Assembly (NCBI GenBank): GCA_021803345.1
Contig: JAJZLS010000051.1
Coordinates: forward strand, 1 to 54,002
DNA from: Actinomycetes bacterium
Lineage (GTDB): Bacteria > Actinomycetota > Acidimicrobiia > Acidimicrobiales > Acidimicrobiaceae
Length of the DNA stretch: 54,002 nucleotides
Direction of reading: 5' to 3'
Part shown: positions 43,809-53,566 of the stretch, in pieces
How positions within the stretch are numbered: position 1 is the stretch's first letter
Layout of the letters: each line of letters begins with the position of its first letter
Made by a program: the position numbers and the translations under genes
Notes under the pieces: model-generated
Database searches by the model: none
What the model was told of the DNA's origin: nothing
What the model saw: only the letters and a program-made list of their open reading frames with translations

Positions 43809-46800
43809 TCACCCTATTTCGCTAAGCTGTCTGGAAATGCGCTGGGCCACAACTTTGGTCGAACCGCCCTCCTGCATCGTAACACCGTAGAGTAGGTCAG
43901 CTACTTCCATAGTCCGCTTCTGGTGTGAAATTACTAATAGCTGCGCACGTTTGCCAAATGAGGCAATAAGACGAAGAAACCTATTAAGGTTGATGTCATC
44001 TAGAGCCGCTTCAACCTCATCCAGAATATAGAACGGCGATGGCCGGGATTCAAAGATTGCAAACAGAAAAGCAAGCGCAACTAACGATCTCTCTCCACCT
44101 GACAGTAAAGACAGACGCTTCACTCTTTTACCTGGCAGGCTAACCTCGATTTCCAGTCCCGACTCCAAGGGGTTAAGGGGGTCGGAAAGGACGATTGAGC
44201 CTCTTCCTCCCGGGAAAAGTCCTTCAAACAAGGCTGCAAACTTTGTGGAGACGTCGCTAAAAGCTTGCTCAAATACTGTCAGCATTTCACTGTCAATCGC
44301 GCGAATTACTTTTACCAGTTCACGCCTGGACGCTTTGACATCTTCCAGTTGTGACTCAAGAAATTGGGACCGTTCGGTCAACTCAGACAATTCAATCTCT
44401 GCTAACTCATTCACTGCACCAAGACCAGCGAGTTCGGCCTCAAGGGAGGAAAGAATTGACTCTGCCTGAGTTGGATTTATACCTTCAGGTATAGGGGTGG
44501 AGATTGCTATTTCTACCTCGATGCCCAACTCCCGCCGAATTCTTTCTCCCAAAGTCTCCATTCGAATTTTGGCTTCGGATTTCCTGATCGCCATCAACTG
44601 CATTGACTCTCTTTTCAGCTCCAGATCCTTTTCCAGACGTGATCTCCTTGATCTCGCCTCAGCAAGCTGATCGAGCCTATGCTGGGCCTCAGTCAATAAT
44701 CTGGAGCGCTCCCCTTTCAAGGAGCTGGAAATGGCTGCTGCCGTTTGCTGACCCTCGCCTGCAATTAATACCAGGTATTTCAAACCAATCAATTCACGTT
44801 CAAGTATTTCCCGTTCTTGCTTCATAGCCGCATCCAGCTCGAGTTCTTTAGAGAGCCTCTGATTTAAAGAGTCAAGCGTTCTCTGGAGGCCGAGTCGCCT
44901 CTGCTCTAGTCTGACAGCTTCTATCTCTAAACCAGACTTTCTCGAATCGAAATCCCGCCTGCTTAAATGGATCTGATTCACCCTGCCCCGACAGTCCGCC
45001 ATCTCCTTTTCTAGCTCAGCTAGACCTACAGTGAGTTGCTCCAATTCGGGCAGGCATGAATCCAACTCTTCCAATGACTTCGATTCACGGACGATCAGAT
45101 CCTGCTGTTCAAGGTCGAGGTTTGCCAGCTCATCTTGTCCCATTTTTATATCACTTCTAAGACGCTCGGGCAGCGCCTCTAATCGGTTCAGTTCTGTCTT
45201 GAGGTTAGCGAGCTGTAAGTCCACCTGAGCAGCAAGCTGAGAATGTGCTTTAAACTCTTTAGTGAGACTCGAAAGTTCATCTTCAGACCTTGACAAAGTG
45301 ACTTCCAGCTGCTGCAGGTCAATTCTTGCTCGATCCAGCGCAAGTCCGGTGGCCTTCATAGGTCGAGAGGCAGTTCTGAATCCGTCACTTGAAAGCCGTT
45401 CTCCCTGGGGAGTAACAAATACCAACCCGGGAAACTTTCGATAAAGATCTATTGCTTCATCGATTGAGCCTGTAACCACATAGGTATTACTAAGAACTTT
45501 ATCCATAAATTCAGCCAAATATGAGTCTCTGGTCTTAACAACCGGTCTCATCGGTTTTACCTTGTCAGAGTCAATATAGTCAATATAAGAAGACTCGTAA
45601 GAAACCGAAGATAAGGCCACCACGGAACCGTCCAAGCTTTCTGAAACAAGCTCTTTTAAGCCCGCTATTGCTGCCTCAGTGTCACGAGCAAGTACAGCCT
45701 CGGTAAGGTCTTTAACGCTGGCAGCAAATGCACGCTCATAGCCGTCTTCGACTTCGATCAAATCAACCAGAGCCCCTAGGCAACCCTTGATTTCCTTCAG
45801 CGCCTGGGCCTGAGTCCTTGACCTGCCTTCTTCGATGGCTGCCTGGAAGGCTGCTACTTTTGCCACCAGTGAACTAACTTCAAGTCCAAGTTCGGAATGG
45901 GAGTTTTCTCTAGCTTTAAGTTGTTCTTCAAGCCCTTTTTTCCGGGCGTTCAGCTCAACCGACTTTTTCTCTAGTAACTCATATTCCGCGGTAATTGAAC
46001 CTATTCTGGCCTCAACTTCGATGAGCTCGCTAGTTTTAGCTTCGAGCTGATCCTGCAATCGGGATTTCCGGGACTTTAATGCCTGATTCTGCTGATTAAC
46101 CCGGTTCAGGGTTTCCCTGCTCGAGCTTTGCCGCGAAAGTAGTATTGCCTTAGTAGAATTAGCCTCATTTATTTTTTGGGACAACTCCTGTATTCTCTCA
46201 GAAATCTGACCTACTTGAACTTCAGAAAGCTCCGACTCCTCACTCTCAAGAAGCGCCAGCTTGGGCCCCAAATCCACAATATCCTGCTCAATCTGGGCCA
46301 ACTCGGCTATTAGGCTCTTTTGTTCATTGACAAGAGACTCAACAATCCCAGTCCGATCCGATGATTCAATCCTTTGTCTGTTAACTTGGATCTTTTGCTG
46401 AGCCAACTCCATTACCGACTTATATCGTTCAACCAAAGTCTCAGAACTTGAGATCATATCCACCAGGCCATCACCAATAGTTCCAGTCTGACGACCTTCA
46501 AGATCAGCTAAAACAGAATTGACCTGAGACATGGAATTTTGAATTTCCAACAAAGCCACTTCATGGTCGGTCTGATCTTTCGATAATGCTTCTGCAGCAA
46601 GCGTCAGGGATTTGTACTCTGCGCCAGCTATGTAACGCTTCAGAAGCGATATGCGGTCCCGAAGCTCCAGTTGCCTTTTGGCCTTCTGCGCTTGCTGGGC
46701 CAAGGGCCTCATCTGCCGTCGAACTTCCTGAACCAAATCTGATGCTCTCACCAGGTCGCCCTCTATGGCATCCAATCGTCGTTCGGTCCGCTCCCTTCTT

Positions 46801-47315
46801 CTCTTGAACTTGGTTATACCTGCCGCGTCCTCAATGACGGCCCTCCGCTCTTCAGGCCTGGCATTCAAGATGGTATCCAGCTGCCCTTGCGATATGATCA
46901 CGTGCTGCTGTCTTCCCACTCCTGCGTCAGATAAAAGCTCCTGAAGATCGATCAGTCGGCAGGCATTTCCATTTAGGGCGTATTCACTTTCACCTGATCG
47001 AAACAGAGTTCGAGTGATGGTAATTTCAGCTAGATCCAGCTTTACCTTTTGGTCAGAATTGTCAATCACAATTGAAACCTCTGCCCGACCCAAAGCGCCC
47101 CGTTTAGCTGTTCCGGCAAATATCACCTCATCCATTTTGGCAGAACGCACCATCTTTGGTCCCTGAGCTCCCAGGACCCACGCAATTGCGTCCACGATGT
47201 TGGATTTCCCCGAACCGTTAGGGCCAACAATTACGGAAACACCTGGAGAAAGATCTATTGTCACCGGATCCGCGAATGACTTGAATCCTTTAATGACTAG
47301 GGAACGCAAATACAC
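43809..47315 (-). CDS. smc: Chromosome segregation ATPase SMC
   Basis: 1168 residues, the usual length. GPNGSGKSNIVDAIAWVLG near 32 (Walker A), Q-loop region RKG-like, two long coiled coils, hinge around residues 500-650, signature LSGGERSLVALAFLFA near 1070 and Walker B FYILDEVEAALDD near 1100. It compacts and separates chromosomes with ScpAB. GTG 47315 start has GGAGATTC upstream. It is read through to ftsY. Confidence 0.97.
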   Translation of the reverse strand: MYLRSLVIKGFKSFADPVTIDLSPGVSVIVGPNGSGKSNIVDAIAWVLGAQGPKMVRSAKMDEVIFAGTAKRGALGRAEVSIVIDNSDQKVKLDLAEITITRTLFRSGESEYALNGNACRLIDLQELLSDAGVGRQQHVIISQGQLDTILNARPEERRAVIEDAAGITKFKRRRERTERRLDAIEGDLVRASDLVQEVRRQMRPLAQQAQKAKRQLELRDRISLLKRYIAGAEYKSLTLAAEALSKDQTDHEVALLEIQNSMSQVNSVLADLEGRQTGTIGDGLVDMISSSETLVERYKSVMELAQQKIQVNRQRIESSDRTGIVESLVNEQKSLIAELAQIEQDIVDLGPKLALLESEESELSEVQVGQISERIQELSQKINEANSTKAILLSRQSSSRETLNRVNQQNQALKSRKSRLQDQLEAKTSELIEVEARIGSITAEYELLEKKSVELNARKKGLEEQLKARENSHSELGLEVSSLVAKVAAFQAAIEEGRSRTQAQALKEIKGCLGALVDLIEVEDGYERAFAASVKDLTEAVLARDTEAAIAGLKELVSESLDGSVVALSSVSYESSYIDYIDSDKVKPMRPVVKTRDSYLAEFMDKVLSNTYVVTGSIDEAIDLYRKFPGLVFVTPQGERLSSDGFRTASRPMKATGLALDRARIDLQQLEVTLSRSEDELSSLTKEFKAHSQLAAQVDLQLANLKTELNRLEALPERLRSDIKMGQDELANLDLEQQDLIVRESKSLEELDSCLPELEQLTVGLAELEKEMADCRGRVNQIHLSRRDFDSRKSGLEIEAVRLEQRRLGLQRTLDSLNQRLSKELELDAAMKQEREILERELIGLKYLVLIAGEGQQTAAAISSSLKGERSRLLTEAQHRLDQLAEARSRRSRLEKDLELKRESMQLMAIRKSEAKIRMETLGERIRRELGIEVEIAISTPIPEGINPTQAESILSSLEAELAGLGAVNELAEIELSELTERSQFLESQLEDVKASRRELVKVIRAIDSEMLTVFEQAFSDVSTKFAALFEGLFPGGRGSIVLSDPLNPLESGLEIEVSLPGKRVKRLSLLSGGERSLVALAFLFAIFESRPSPFYILDEVEAALDDINLNRFLRLIASFGKRAQLLVISHQKRTMEVADLLYGVTMQEGGSTKVVAQRISRQLSEIG

Positions 47316-47377
47316 CCAGAATCTCCTTATCGGACCGATACAAACTTCAGCTGCGGCAAAAACAGACTAGCCATATA

Positions 47378-48220
47378 TTACTTCTGACAGATATCACAAA
47401 AGAACGAAGAACGTCCTTTGGAAAATATTCTGACTATTTTCCCGCTGCATATTCGGCAAGGCTGTCCTTCACGCCCGTATACATAGTGTGAGTTTTGGAA
47501 TTGGCCAGTCCGACCGTAAAGATCTCTATATTGGAGATCTTTCAGCGTCGAACCTCTGGCGAGAATAGCCTCACCTAGCACCATTGTGATACTATTTCGA
47601 ATATTTTCCAGAGATAAATCATCCAGAGATTTCCCGGGTCTATCAAATCTAATCCTGGATCGAAATAGGATTTCATCGGCATACATATTTCCTATGCCGC
47701 AAATCTTCGATTGATCCAGCAGCAACCATTTCACTCCTATGGAGCTTCTTCGGAATCCTTTCAATGACTCCAGTATTTCTTCTGGATCGACTAAAGGATC
47801 AGGTCCTAGCTTGGTAAGTGATGGCGGAACATCAGCCTCTCCAAGCTTATCCACATACATCTGCCCAAAGGTTCTGGGGTCAACAAATACTAGCCTTAAA
47901 CCGTCGGTAAATCCGATCTCAATATGGGAATGCTTTGCAAGGGGTGCGCCAACTTCGACAACCTGAAGCTGTCCACTCATTCCCATGTGAGCGACCAATG
48001 ATATGGTAGCTGAATCCTTTATCACTACAAATATCAGGTATTTGCCCTTACGGAGCACGTCTTCAATCCGCCCGTTCAACAACGGGTTAACGAACTGGCT
48101 CACTTCACGATGATGGCGAATTGATCTGGGAGAGGTGACGACCACTAAATCAATCTGCTTATTCAGAATAGAACCACAAAGATCTCTCCTAAGTGTCTCA
48201 ATTTCAGGCAATTCCGGCAT
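47378..48220 (-). CDS. mutM: Formamidopyrimidine-DNA glycosylase
   Basis: Base-excision enzyme that removes oxidised guanine. 280 residues from ATG 48220. The N-terminal PELPEIETLRRDL provides catalytic Pro and Glu, RKGKYLIF near 57 a DNA-contact Lys, and the C-terminal zinc finger CRIC...CDIC is complete. The longer open frame from 48331 is spurious. AGGAAACG is the ribosome-binding site and the gene starts just after rnc. Confidence 0.96.
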   Translation of the reverse strand: MPELPEIETLRRDLCGSILNKQIDLVVVTSPRSIRHHREVSQFVNPLLNGRIEDVLRKGKYLIFVVIKDSATISLVAHMGMSGQLQVVEVGAPLAKHSHIEIGFTDGLRLVFVDPRTFGQMYVDKLGEADVPPSLTKLGPDPLVDPEEILESLKGFRRSSIGVKWLLLDQSKICGIGNMYADEILFRSRIRFDRPGKSLDDLSLENIRNSITMVLGEAILARGSTLKDLQYRDLYGRTGQFQNSHYVYGREGQPCRICSGKIVRIFSKGRSSFFCDICQK

Positions 48221-48230
48221 TGGGCGTTTC

Positions 48231-48941
48231 CTAGGAGTCCCCATCGAGTTCAGTGCCAGATAACATTTCCAGCGCGGTTTGGGCAGCCTGTTGCTCAGCC
48301 AGCTTTTTTGAGCTGCCAATCCCCGCTCCAAGAACTACCCCGTCGCTCAAGACCACGGCTTCAAAGCTTCTCAAATGATCCGGGCCACTCCAATTCAACT
48401 CATAAACCGGGGGCTTCATTGAGTTACGTGCCAGGTACTCCTGCAAACGGGATTTATAGTCAAAGTGTCCAGGGCCTTGAGAATTGAGCTCAATCTTTGG
48501 AGCTAATACTTTTACCACGAACTGCTCGGCCGCACTAAAGCCGAACTCTAAATATATTTCGCCAACCACAGCCTCAAAGGCGTCAGCCAAAATTGAATTC
48601 TTCTCTCTTCCTCCGGACAGTTCCTCGCCTCTACCGAGACGGAGCAGCTCACCAAGGCCTAACTCACGAGACACTTTAGACAAATTTTCAGTGCTTACCA
48701 CTGACGCTCGCAACTTAGTGAGTTGACCTTCTTCAAACGAGGGAAACCTATCAAAAACATATTTTCCAACCACGGCTCCCAAAATTGAATCGCCCAAGAA
48801 TTCAAGTCGTTCGTTAGACTCCACCCCTGGATGCTCTGCGCAATAAGACCTGTGTGTCAAAGCACGCTGCAAACCATCTCCGGTCAGACCAGAAAGACCA
48901 AGTGTTTCTAAATACGCATTAAACAGCCGAACAACCTCCAC
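48231..48941 (-). CDS. rnc: Ribonuclease III
   Basis: Cuts double-stranded RNA in rRNA and regulatory maturation. 236 residues. SNERLEFLGDSILGAV near 42 with the acidic catalytic residues, DAFEAVVGEIYLEFG near 118, and the dsRNA-binding domain DYKSRLQEYLARN near 158 to AEQQAAQTALEML at the end. Start is GTG 48941. Confidence 0.96.
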   Translation of the reverse strand: MEVVRLFNAYLETLGLSGLTGDGLQRALTHRSYCAEHPGVESNERLEFLGDSILGAVVGKYVFDRFPSFEEGQLTKLRASVVSTENLSKVSRELGLGELLRLGRGEELSGGREKNSILADAFEAVVGEIYLEFGFSAAEQFVVKVLAPKIELNSQGPGHFDYKSRLQEYLARNSMKPPVYELNWSGPDHLRSFEAVVLSDGVVLGAGIGSSKKLAEQQAAQTALEMLSGTELDGDS

Positions 48942-49012
48942 TTAGGCTTTTGCATTTATAGAAAACGTTATGGCGTTGGCTAAGCTCAAACAGGCTTGAC
49001 ACATAACTGCCC

Positions 49013-49279
49013 TCAAGTCTCCAGATTGAGTTTCTCCACCACATAGTCAACTGAGTCACGGACCGTCTTCAACTCTTCAAGATCTTCATCTTCAATTCGG
49101 AATTGGTTACCCTGGGAAGAAAATTCTTCTTCAATAGCTTCAACTAATTCAATCAAAGCAAGAGAATCGGCATTGAGATCCTCAGTAAATGAACTGGTTT
49201 CGCTAATCCGGGACGGATCTATCTCTAATATATCCGCCAGATGATCACGAATAATTTCAAAAACTTGACTTCGGTCCAA
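49013..49279 (-). CDS. acpP: Acyl carrier protein
   Basis: 88 residues, slightly long. The phosphopantetheine serine is in NADSLALIELVEA near residue 38 (DSL). It carries growing acyl chains for fatty-acid synthesis. TTG 49279 start, after GGAG at 5 bases distance. Placed between plsX and rnc as usual. Confidence 0.96.
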   Translation of the reverse strand: MDRSQVFEIIRDHLADILEIDPSRISETSSFTEDLNADSLALIELVEAIEEEFSSQGNQFRIEDEDLEELKTVRDSVDYVVEKLNLET

Positions 49280-49392
49280 TTGAACTCCAGACTTTCGACT
49301 AAGGACTATTTGCTAATAATTTCATATCTGAGCAACAAGCTAATCTGACTCGACCGCATCAGATCGATGTAATTGCACAACTTCGGCACAAC

Positions 49393-50370
49393 CTATTGTG
49401 CTGGGATCAACGCCCCAGCTAGCTTGTCGATCAAACCATGTTCCACTAAAACAGAAGTGGTTCGAATTGCATGGAAAATTGCATTAGATGACGATGAGCC
49501 GTGAGATATCACACTTACGCCGTTAACTCCAAGCAGCATTGCCCCTCCGTAGGAGTCTGGGTCAAGTTCAGACCACAGGCCGAGCAACTTCGGTATGGAC
49601 AACTCAAATACGTTGTTACCGTCATCTCCCCGCTTCAGTGCATCAACTACAGCTTTACCCATAGCCTTTACAGCGCCCTCTAAAGTCTTTAGCACCACAT
49701 TGCCAGTAAAGCCATCGGTCACTACGACGTCGACGCTACTCGACATTACGTCACGGCCTTCCACGTTGCCAATGAAATTGATTCCCGGTGCTTTTTCCAG
49801 AAGTTGATGTGCCTCTTTGACTAAGGAATTTCCTTTCGACTTTTCTTCACCTATCGACATGATCCCGACCTTGGGATCAGGAATATCAAAAGCCTCCCTG
49901 GAAAACACAGCCCCCATTTGGCCGAATTGGACTAACCAGGAGGGAAGGCATTCAGAATTTGCCCCAGAATCCAAAAGAACCGTGGGAGTTGAGCCCGGCA
50001 CTGGAATAGTAGTGGCGATAGCAGGACGGGCCACACCGTGCAATCTTCCCATTTTTAGCAACGCTGACGCCATGGCAGCTCCAGTATTCCCTGCAGAAAT
50101 AGTAGCTGAGGCACGCTTATCTCTAACCAACTCAGCGCATCTGACTAAAGAAGAATCACGCTTAGAGCGGACCGATGAGGCAGGATCTTCGTCCATTGCA
50201 ATGACTTCGGTCACCTCAAATTGCTCAAAATCTCCTAGGCTAGCCAGGGTCTCTGATCGTCCAACCATAAGGATTGGAACTCCCAGCTCGTCACGAGCCC
50301 TGCGAGCACCTTCGATAACAACCCCTGGAGCGTTATCTCCACCCTCCACGTCGAGCGCAATAGGGAGCAC
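49393..50370 (-). CDS. plsX: Phosphate acyltransferase PlsX
   Basis: Makes acyl-phosphate from acyl-ACP to begin phospholipid synthesis. 325 residues. ALDVEGGDNAPGVVIEGA at the start (DAMGGDNAP in most), SAGNTGAAMASALLKMGRL near 92, and VTDGFTGNVVLKTLEGA near 215. It starts at GTG 50370, 2 bases after rpmF stops. Confidence 0.96.
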   Translation of the reverse strand: MLPIALDVEGGDNAPGVVIEGARRARDELGVPILMVGRSETLASLGDFEQFEVTEVIAMDEDPASSVRSKRDSSLVRCAELVRDKRASATISAGNTGAAMASALLKMGRLHGVARPAIATTIPVPGSTPTVLLDSGANSECLPSWLVQFGQMGAVFSREAFDIPDPKVGIMSIGEEKSKGNSLVKEAHQLLEKAPGINFIGNVEGRDVMSSSVDVVVTDGFTGNVVLKTLEGAVKAMGKAVVDALKRGDDGNNVFELSIPKLLGLWSELDPDSYGGAMLLGVNGVSVISHGSSSSNAIFHAIRTTSVLVEHGLIDKLAGALIPAQ

Positions 50371-50372
50371 GA

Positions 50373-50552
50373 TTAGCCTACTTCAACTGCCTGACGGCCG
50401 TGGTACCATCCACATGCCGGACAGACAACATGAGGTTGCTTCGACGCATTGCATTGAGGGCAGACACTGCGCGCCGGAAGCTTTAGCGACCAGGCGGAAG
50501 CTCTTTTAGACCTGGTCTTCGCCTTGGAAGTTTTCCTCTTAGGAACAGCCAT
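50373..50552 (-). CDS. rpmF: 50S ribosomal protein L32
   Basis: 59 residues, MAVPKRKTSKAKTRSKRASAW then CPQC and CPACGWY, the zinc-ribbon form of L32. The stop lies 2 bases before plsX. The classic yceD-rpmF-plsX set. TCAAAAGCG-like region upstream. Confidence 0.95.
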   Translation of the reverse strand: MAVPKRKTSKAKTRSKRASAWSLKLPARSVCPQCNASKQPHVVCPACGWYHGRQAVEVG

Positions 50553-50675
50553 TTTTACTCGCTCTCAAAAATCCAAATTATTTTTACAAATTAACCAGCA
50601 CAGTTTAGGTGTAATCAACCTTATGCAGGCCGATTAAAACCGGTTTACATAATAAGCAAAATTCAGAGTTATATC

Positions 50676-51209
50676 CTATCGGTCTTTATCCAATAAAGCG
50701 TCAAGAACATTCCACCTCGGATCCCTGATCGACAATTCGCAGTCACATTGAGCCTGGTTTAAATTCACCCCGCAATGTACGCAAAGGCCGCGACATTCAG
50801 TTTTACATAGAGGTGCAATAGGGAGTTCCAACAGCACCTGATCCTTGACCATATCCCGTAGATCCAGAACCTCGCCAACGTATCGATATGTATCGGTATC
50901 GAGACTTGGACCTGAATCCTTATCCTGCCTTTCAAAGAGTTCTCTGACAGACACGTCTATCCTTCCGGAAGCGTCCTCAAGACAACGTCTGCACTCCCCA
51001 CCCCAGCTAGTCACTATGTGACCTGATATCAAAATTCCCCCATGTACCGCTTCAGCAATTCCTGAAACCTCAATCTCGGTATTTCGGCCCACATAGGATG
51101 AACCCACCTTAAGGTCATCAATATATCCGACCAGATCAAAACTCAACGTGGAACCTGGATCTTTGCTTATATGGGTTACCCCCAGCGAAAATGCGTGCTT
51201 AGTATTCAT
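50676..51209 (-). CDS. yceD: DUF177 / YceD family protein
   Basis: 177 residues, GECRRCLEDASGRIDVSVRELF near 92 and a C-terminal CKTECRGLCVHCGVNLN near 139 with four cysteines. The family is linked to 23S rRNA and L32 in other bacteria. It lies between the coiled-coil gene and rpmF. Overlaps the upstream stop by four bases (ATGA). Confidence 0.92.
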   Translation of the reverse strand: MNTKHAFSLGVTHISKDPGSTLSFDLVGYIDDLKVGSSYVGRNTEIEVSGIAEAVHGGILISGHIVTSWGGECRRCLEDASGRIDVSVRELFERQDKDSGPSLDTDTYRYVGEVLDLRDMVKDQVLLELPIAPLCKTECRGLCVHCGVNLNQAQCDCELSIRDPRWNVLDALLDKDR

Positions 51210-51775
51210 CGATAATCCTGGTCAAAAAATGATTGGTTGTCTTCGACATCATCTTCCAACTCCAACTCCCCTAGAGGATCCTTTGGATCAAAAGACTGGC
51301 CCAATTGCGAAGCCAACTTTGCCCTGCCAGCTTTAACTGATTTTGCTATAGATTCCAAAGCAATCTCAAACCCAGCCAATTTCTGATCAACAAAATCCTC
51401 AGCAGCATACTTCAACCTTGCTGCCTCCTCTTTTGCATCTTGTATCATGCGGGCTGCTGTCTGATTAGCTTGACGTACAATTTCAGTTCGTGAGACCAGT
51501 CGTTCGGCTTTGGAAGTTGCTGCTTGAATAATCTCATCGGCTTCAAAATGAGCCTTCTCTGCAATCTCATGCCGCTCGCGCAACACCATCTGAGCTTGCC
51601 TAATCTCCCTGGGGATCGCTTCAAGGGCAGCATCCACAAGGAACAGTAGTTCATCCCTCTGGACCAGCACTGAGGCAGAAAGGGGCATCGCCTTTGCATT
51701 CTCTAGGAGATCAGCAATAGCAGCCAATGCCTCTTCGAGGGAAATCCTTTGCTCTGGATAATCGTTATCGCTCAC
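51206..51775 (-). CDS. Coiled-coil DivIVA-like protein, SepIVA-like
   Basis: 189 residues. The middle part (about 60-150) is a continuous charged coiled coil rich in A, E, R and K and the rest is acidic (DDVEDNQSFFDQDYR). In mycobacteria a protein of this sort next to yceD and coaD is called SepIVA and acts in cell-wall synthesis at the pole and septum. The role is inferred from position. Confidence 0.65.
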   Translation of the reverse strand: MSDNDYPEQRISLEEALAAIADLLENAKAMPLSASVLVQRDELLFLVDAALEAIPREIRQAQMVLRERHEIAEKAHFEADEIIQAATSKAERLVSRTEIVRQANQTAARMIQDAKEEAARLKYAAEDFVDQKLAGFEIALESIAKSVKAGRAKLASQLGQSFDPKDPLGELELEDDVEDNQSFFDQDYR

Positions 51776-51822
51776 TGATCCGCCTAATGTAACCTAATTA
51801 CAAATACCCGCCAATATACAAC

Positions 51823-52308
51823 TTACCCAACTTTTGAAGCAAAGGCTACAGCAATAGGACCTGGCACCATTGAAGTAACATCTCCGCCGTAAGCTGCAAC
51901 TTCACGCAAAAGGCGAGAGGCCAGAAACGAAAATTCAGCACTAGTGGGAATAAATACGGTATCAATCCCCGACAGTTCCCGATTCATCTGCGCCATCTGG
52001 AGTTCATTTTCGAAATCAGACACAGCTCGAAGGCCCCGAATAATCACAGAGGCACCCAATTCATTAGCCAGGGTCACCACCAGCGTAGATAGACTCACTA
52101 TTTCCACGTTAGGAATATGGGCCACACTCATCTCGATCAATTTCTGTCGTTCCTCAAGTGAAAACAGAGGACCAGCCTTCTGGGGGTTTCGCATCGCCGC
52201 AACGACGATCTTATCGAACAACCGCGAAGCCCTCTCCACAATCTCCAGATGCCCATTGTGAAAAGGATCAAACGAACCTGGGAATAGTGCTACCTTCAAC
52301 GATCTCAC
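51823..52308 (-). CDS. coaD: Phosphopantetheine adenylyltransferase
   Basis: Fourth step of coenzyme A synthesis. 161 residues. PGSFDPFHNGHLEI near 9 (HxGH nucleotidyltransferase motif), IRGLRAVSDFENELQMAQMN near 88 and SAEFSFLASRLLREVA near 126. GTG 52308 start. 14 bases after rsmD. Confidence 0.96.
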   Translation of the reverse strand: MRSLKVALFPGSFDPFHNGHLEIVERASRLFDKIVVAAMRNPQKAGPLFSLEERQKLIEMSVAHIPNVEIVSLSTLVVTLANELGASVIIRGLRAVSDFENELQMAQMNRELSGIDTVFIPTSAEFSFLASRLLREVAAYGGDVTSMVPGPIAVAFASKVG

Positions 52309-52322
52309 AGGACCTTTCTTTG

Positions 52323-52856
52323 CTAGACTCGACTATTTTTGGCAACTAGAGTAACACGGGTGGTTCCGTACTTCCTCTCTAAGATCTTTTTAATACCTGC
52401 TGGAACTTCAATTGATCTATCACTCTCACAGACCAAAATAGCAGACGGAACCAGTTCGGCTAGTCTTGGCCAATCGTCAAACGAATAAGGAGGGTCAAGC
52501 AATGCTACATCGAACTCTTTGCCGTCGTAACTTTGCAAAAAACTTTCATAATCAGATAAAACGACCCTAAAACGCGAAGGTGCGATCTGAAGAGCCTTCA
52601 AATTATCCTTGACGACGTTAATAGCCACTCGTGAATTATCCACGAAAAATACCTCTTCGGCACCCCTGGATAATGCCTCTATCCCCATCGCTCCAGTACC
52701 GGCAAACAGATCAAGAAACCTACTGCCCTCTATCCCGGCTCGAGACCAAATTATGTCGAATATTGATTTCCTGACCCTCGCTGTTGTAGGTCTAGTCAGT
52801 GGGGAAACTCCCGAGGACAGCTTTCGGCTCCCGTTGTCCCCTGTCAGCACCCTCAT
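52323..52856 (-). CDS. rsmD: 16S rRNA (guanine966-N2)-methyltransferase RsmD
   Basis: 177 residues. LDLFAGTGAMGIEALSRGAE near 47 binds SAM and LLDPPYSFDDW near 119 holds the DPPY catalytic motif. It methylates 16S rRNA G966 in the 30S. recG, often upstream, is not found in the following 600 bases. The ATG overlaps the TGA of an unrecognised frame by four bases. Confidence 0.95.
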   Translation of the reverse strand: MRVLTGDNGSRKLSSGVSPLTRPTTARVRKSIFDIIWSRAGIEGSRFLDLFAGTGAMGIEALSRGAEEVFFVDNSRVAINVVKDNLKALQIAPSRFRVVLSDYESFLQSYDGKEFDVALLDPPYSFDDWPRLAELVPSAILVCESDRSIEVPAGIKKILERKYGTTRVTLVAKNSRV

Positions 52857-53284
52857 GACGCGATCCTCCCTGTAATAATTGGAAACAGCGATTCTATGTC
52901 ATCCATTTGTGCGGCTTCATGCTCCAATGCCCCCGCACCACGACCATAGCCATCCGGTCCCAGCCCAATCGTAGCTGCCGGTAAGCAGGATTGGAGTTGT
53001 GAACACCTTGGAATCATTCTTTCCACATGATTGCCAGTGCGACTACTGCTTCCATTTATATTCCCTGGCCCGATGATCCCTGCTCTATCCACCCAAGTCT
53101 CCCCGGCCGTTGGACAAGTGGCATCTTGGCCCGAAGATGGGCGCTTATGTTTCTCCCGTCGTCGACCTATCCCTACAACCATTGGGTTGCAAAGCTGTTT
53201 GACGATACGCGGTACGTAGGTGGATCGGAGGTAGTCGATGCATGAGACGGTGATCGACAAAGCAGAAGTTCTTGAGGTTTGCAT
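52853..53284 (-). CDS. Unrecognised open frame upstream of rsmD, doubtful
   Basis: 143 codons with no family resemblance. The first half is Cys, Arg and Gly rich and irregular. The end, EHEAAQMDDIESLFPIITGRIAS, looks more protein-like and its stop overlaps the rsmD ATG (ATGA). It may be the remains of an older gene coupled to rsmD or simply chance. The whole stretch 52857-53523 shows nothing else except a weak hairpin (CTCACC/GGTGAG at 53437-53455). Confidence 0.25.
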   Translation of the reverse strand: MQTSRTSALSITVSCIDYLRSTYVPRIVKQLCNPMVVGIGRRREKHKRPSSGQDATCPTAGETWVDRAGIIGPGNINGSSSRTGNHVERMIPRCSQLQSCLPAATIGLGPDGYGRGAGALEHEAAQMDDIESLFPIITGRIAS

Positions 53285-53517
53285 CTGAGGTTATTCTAAT
53301 ACATTGCGCCCATGGTCCACCTATGCGATGTGCGGGTTGACGGCTTTATCATTTTCTTACTATCTGCCAGGCACCAGGTGCACAACAGTCTGGTTCTAAG
53401 CTGTCAAAGCAGGCTTGTTTCGCTACCTCGCATGAACTCACCTAAGCCCGGTGAGATAGCCAAAAAATCAATAATATCTTGTTTCCTCTATACCCGCCCA
53501 GGCCCAAGGGAACCACA

Positions 53518-53566
53518 TTGACCTCCCCTCTCCCTAGAGGGAGAGGATTCATGAAGAACCAGCAGC
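53518..53566 (-). mobile_element. Right end of a TnpB-type element with omega-RNA-like hairpin
   Basis: On the minus strand the tnpB stop is followed after about 20 bases by CCTCTCCCTCTAGGGAGAGG (53546-53527), a perfect palindrome, then GGAGGTCAA ending at 53518. In these elements the 3' end of tnpB and the right end form the scaffold of the omega RNA and the guide is the flanking host sequence. That flank, 53517 down to 53498, would be the guide. Confidence 0.6.

Noticed and set aside
47378-48331. Longer start for mutM at 48331
   Set aside because: Extra residues overlap rnc, while PELPE must be at the mature N terminus for catalysis.
49817-50509. 230-codon plus-strand frame
   Set aside because: Antisense to plsX and rpmF, which are clear. 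It has no family resemblance and a composition typical of a shadow frame.
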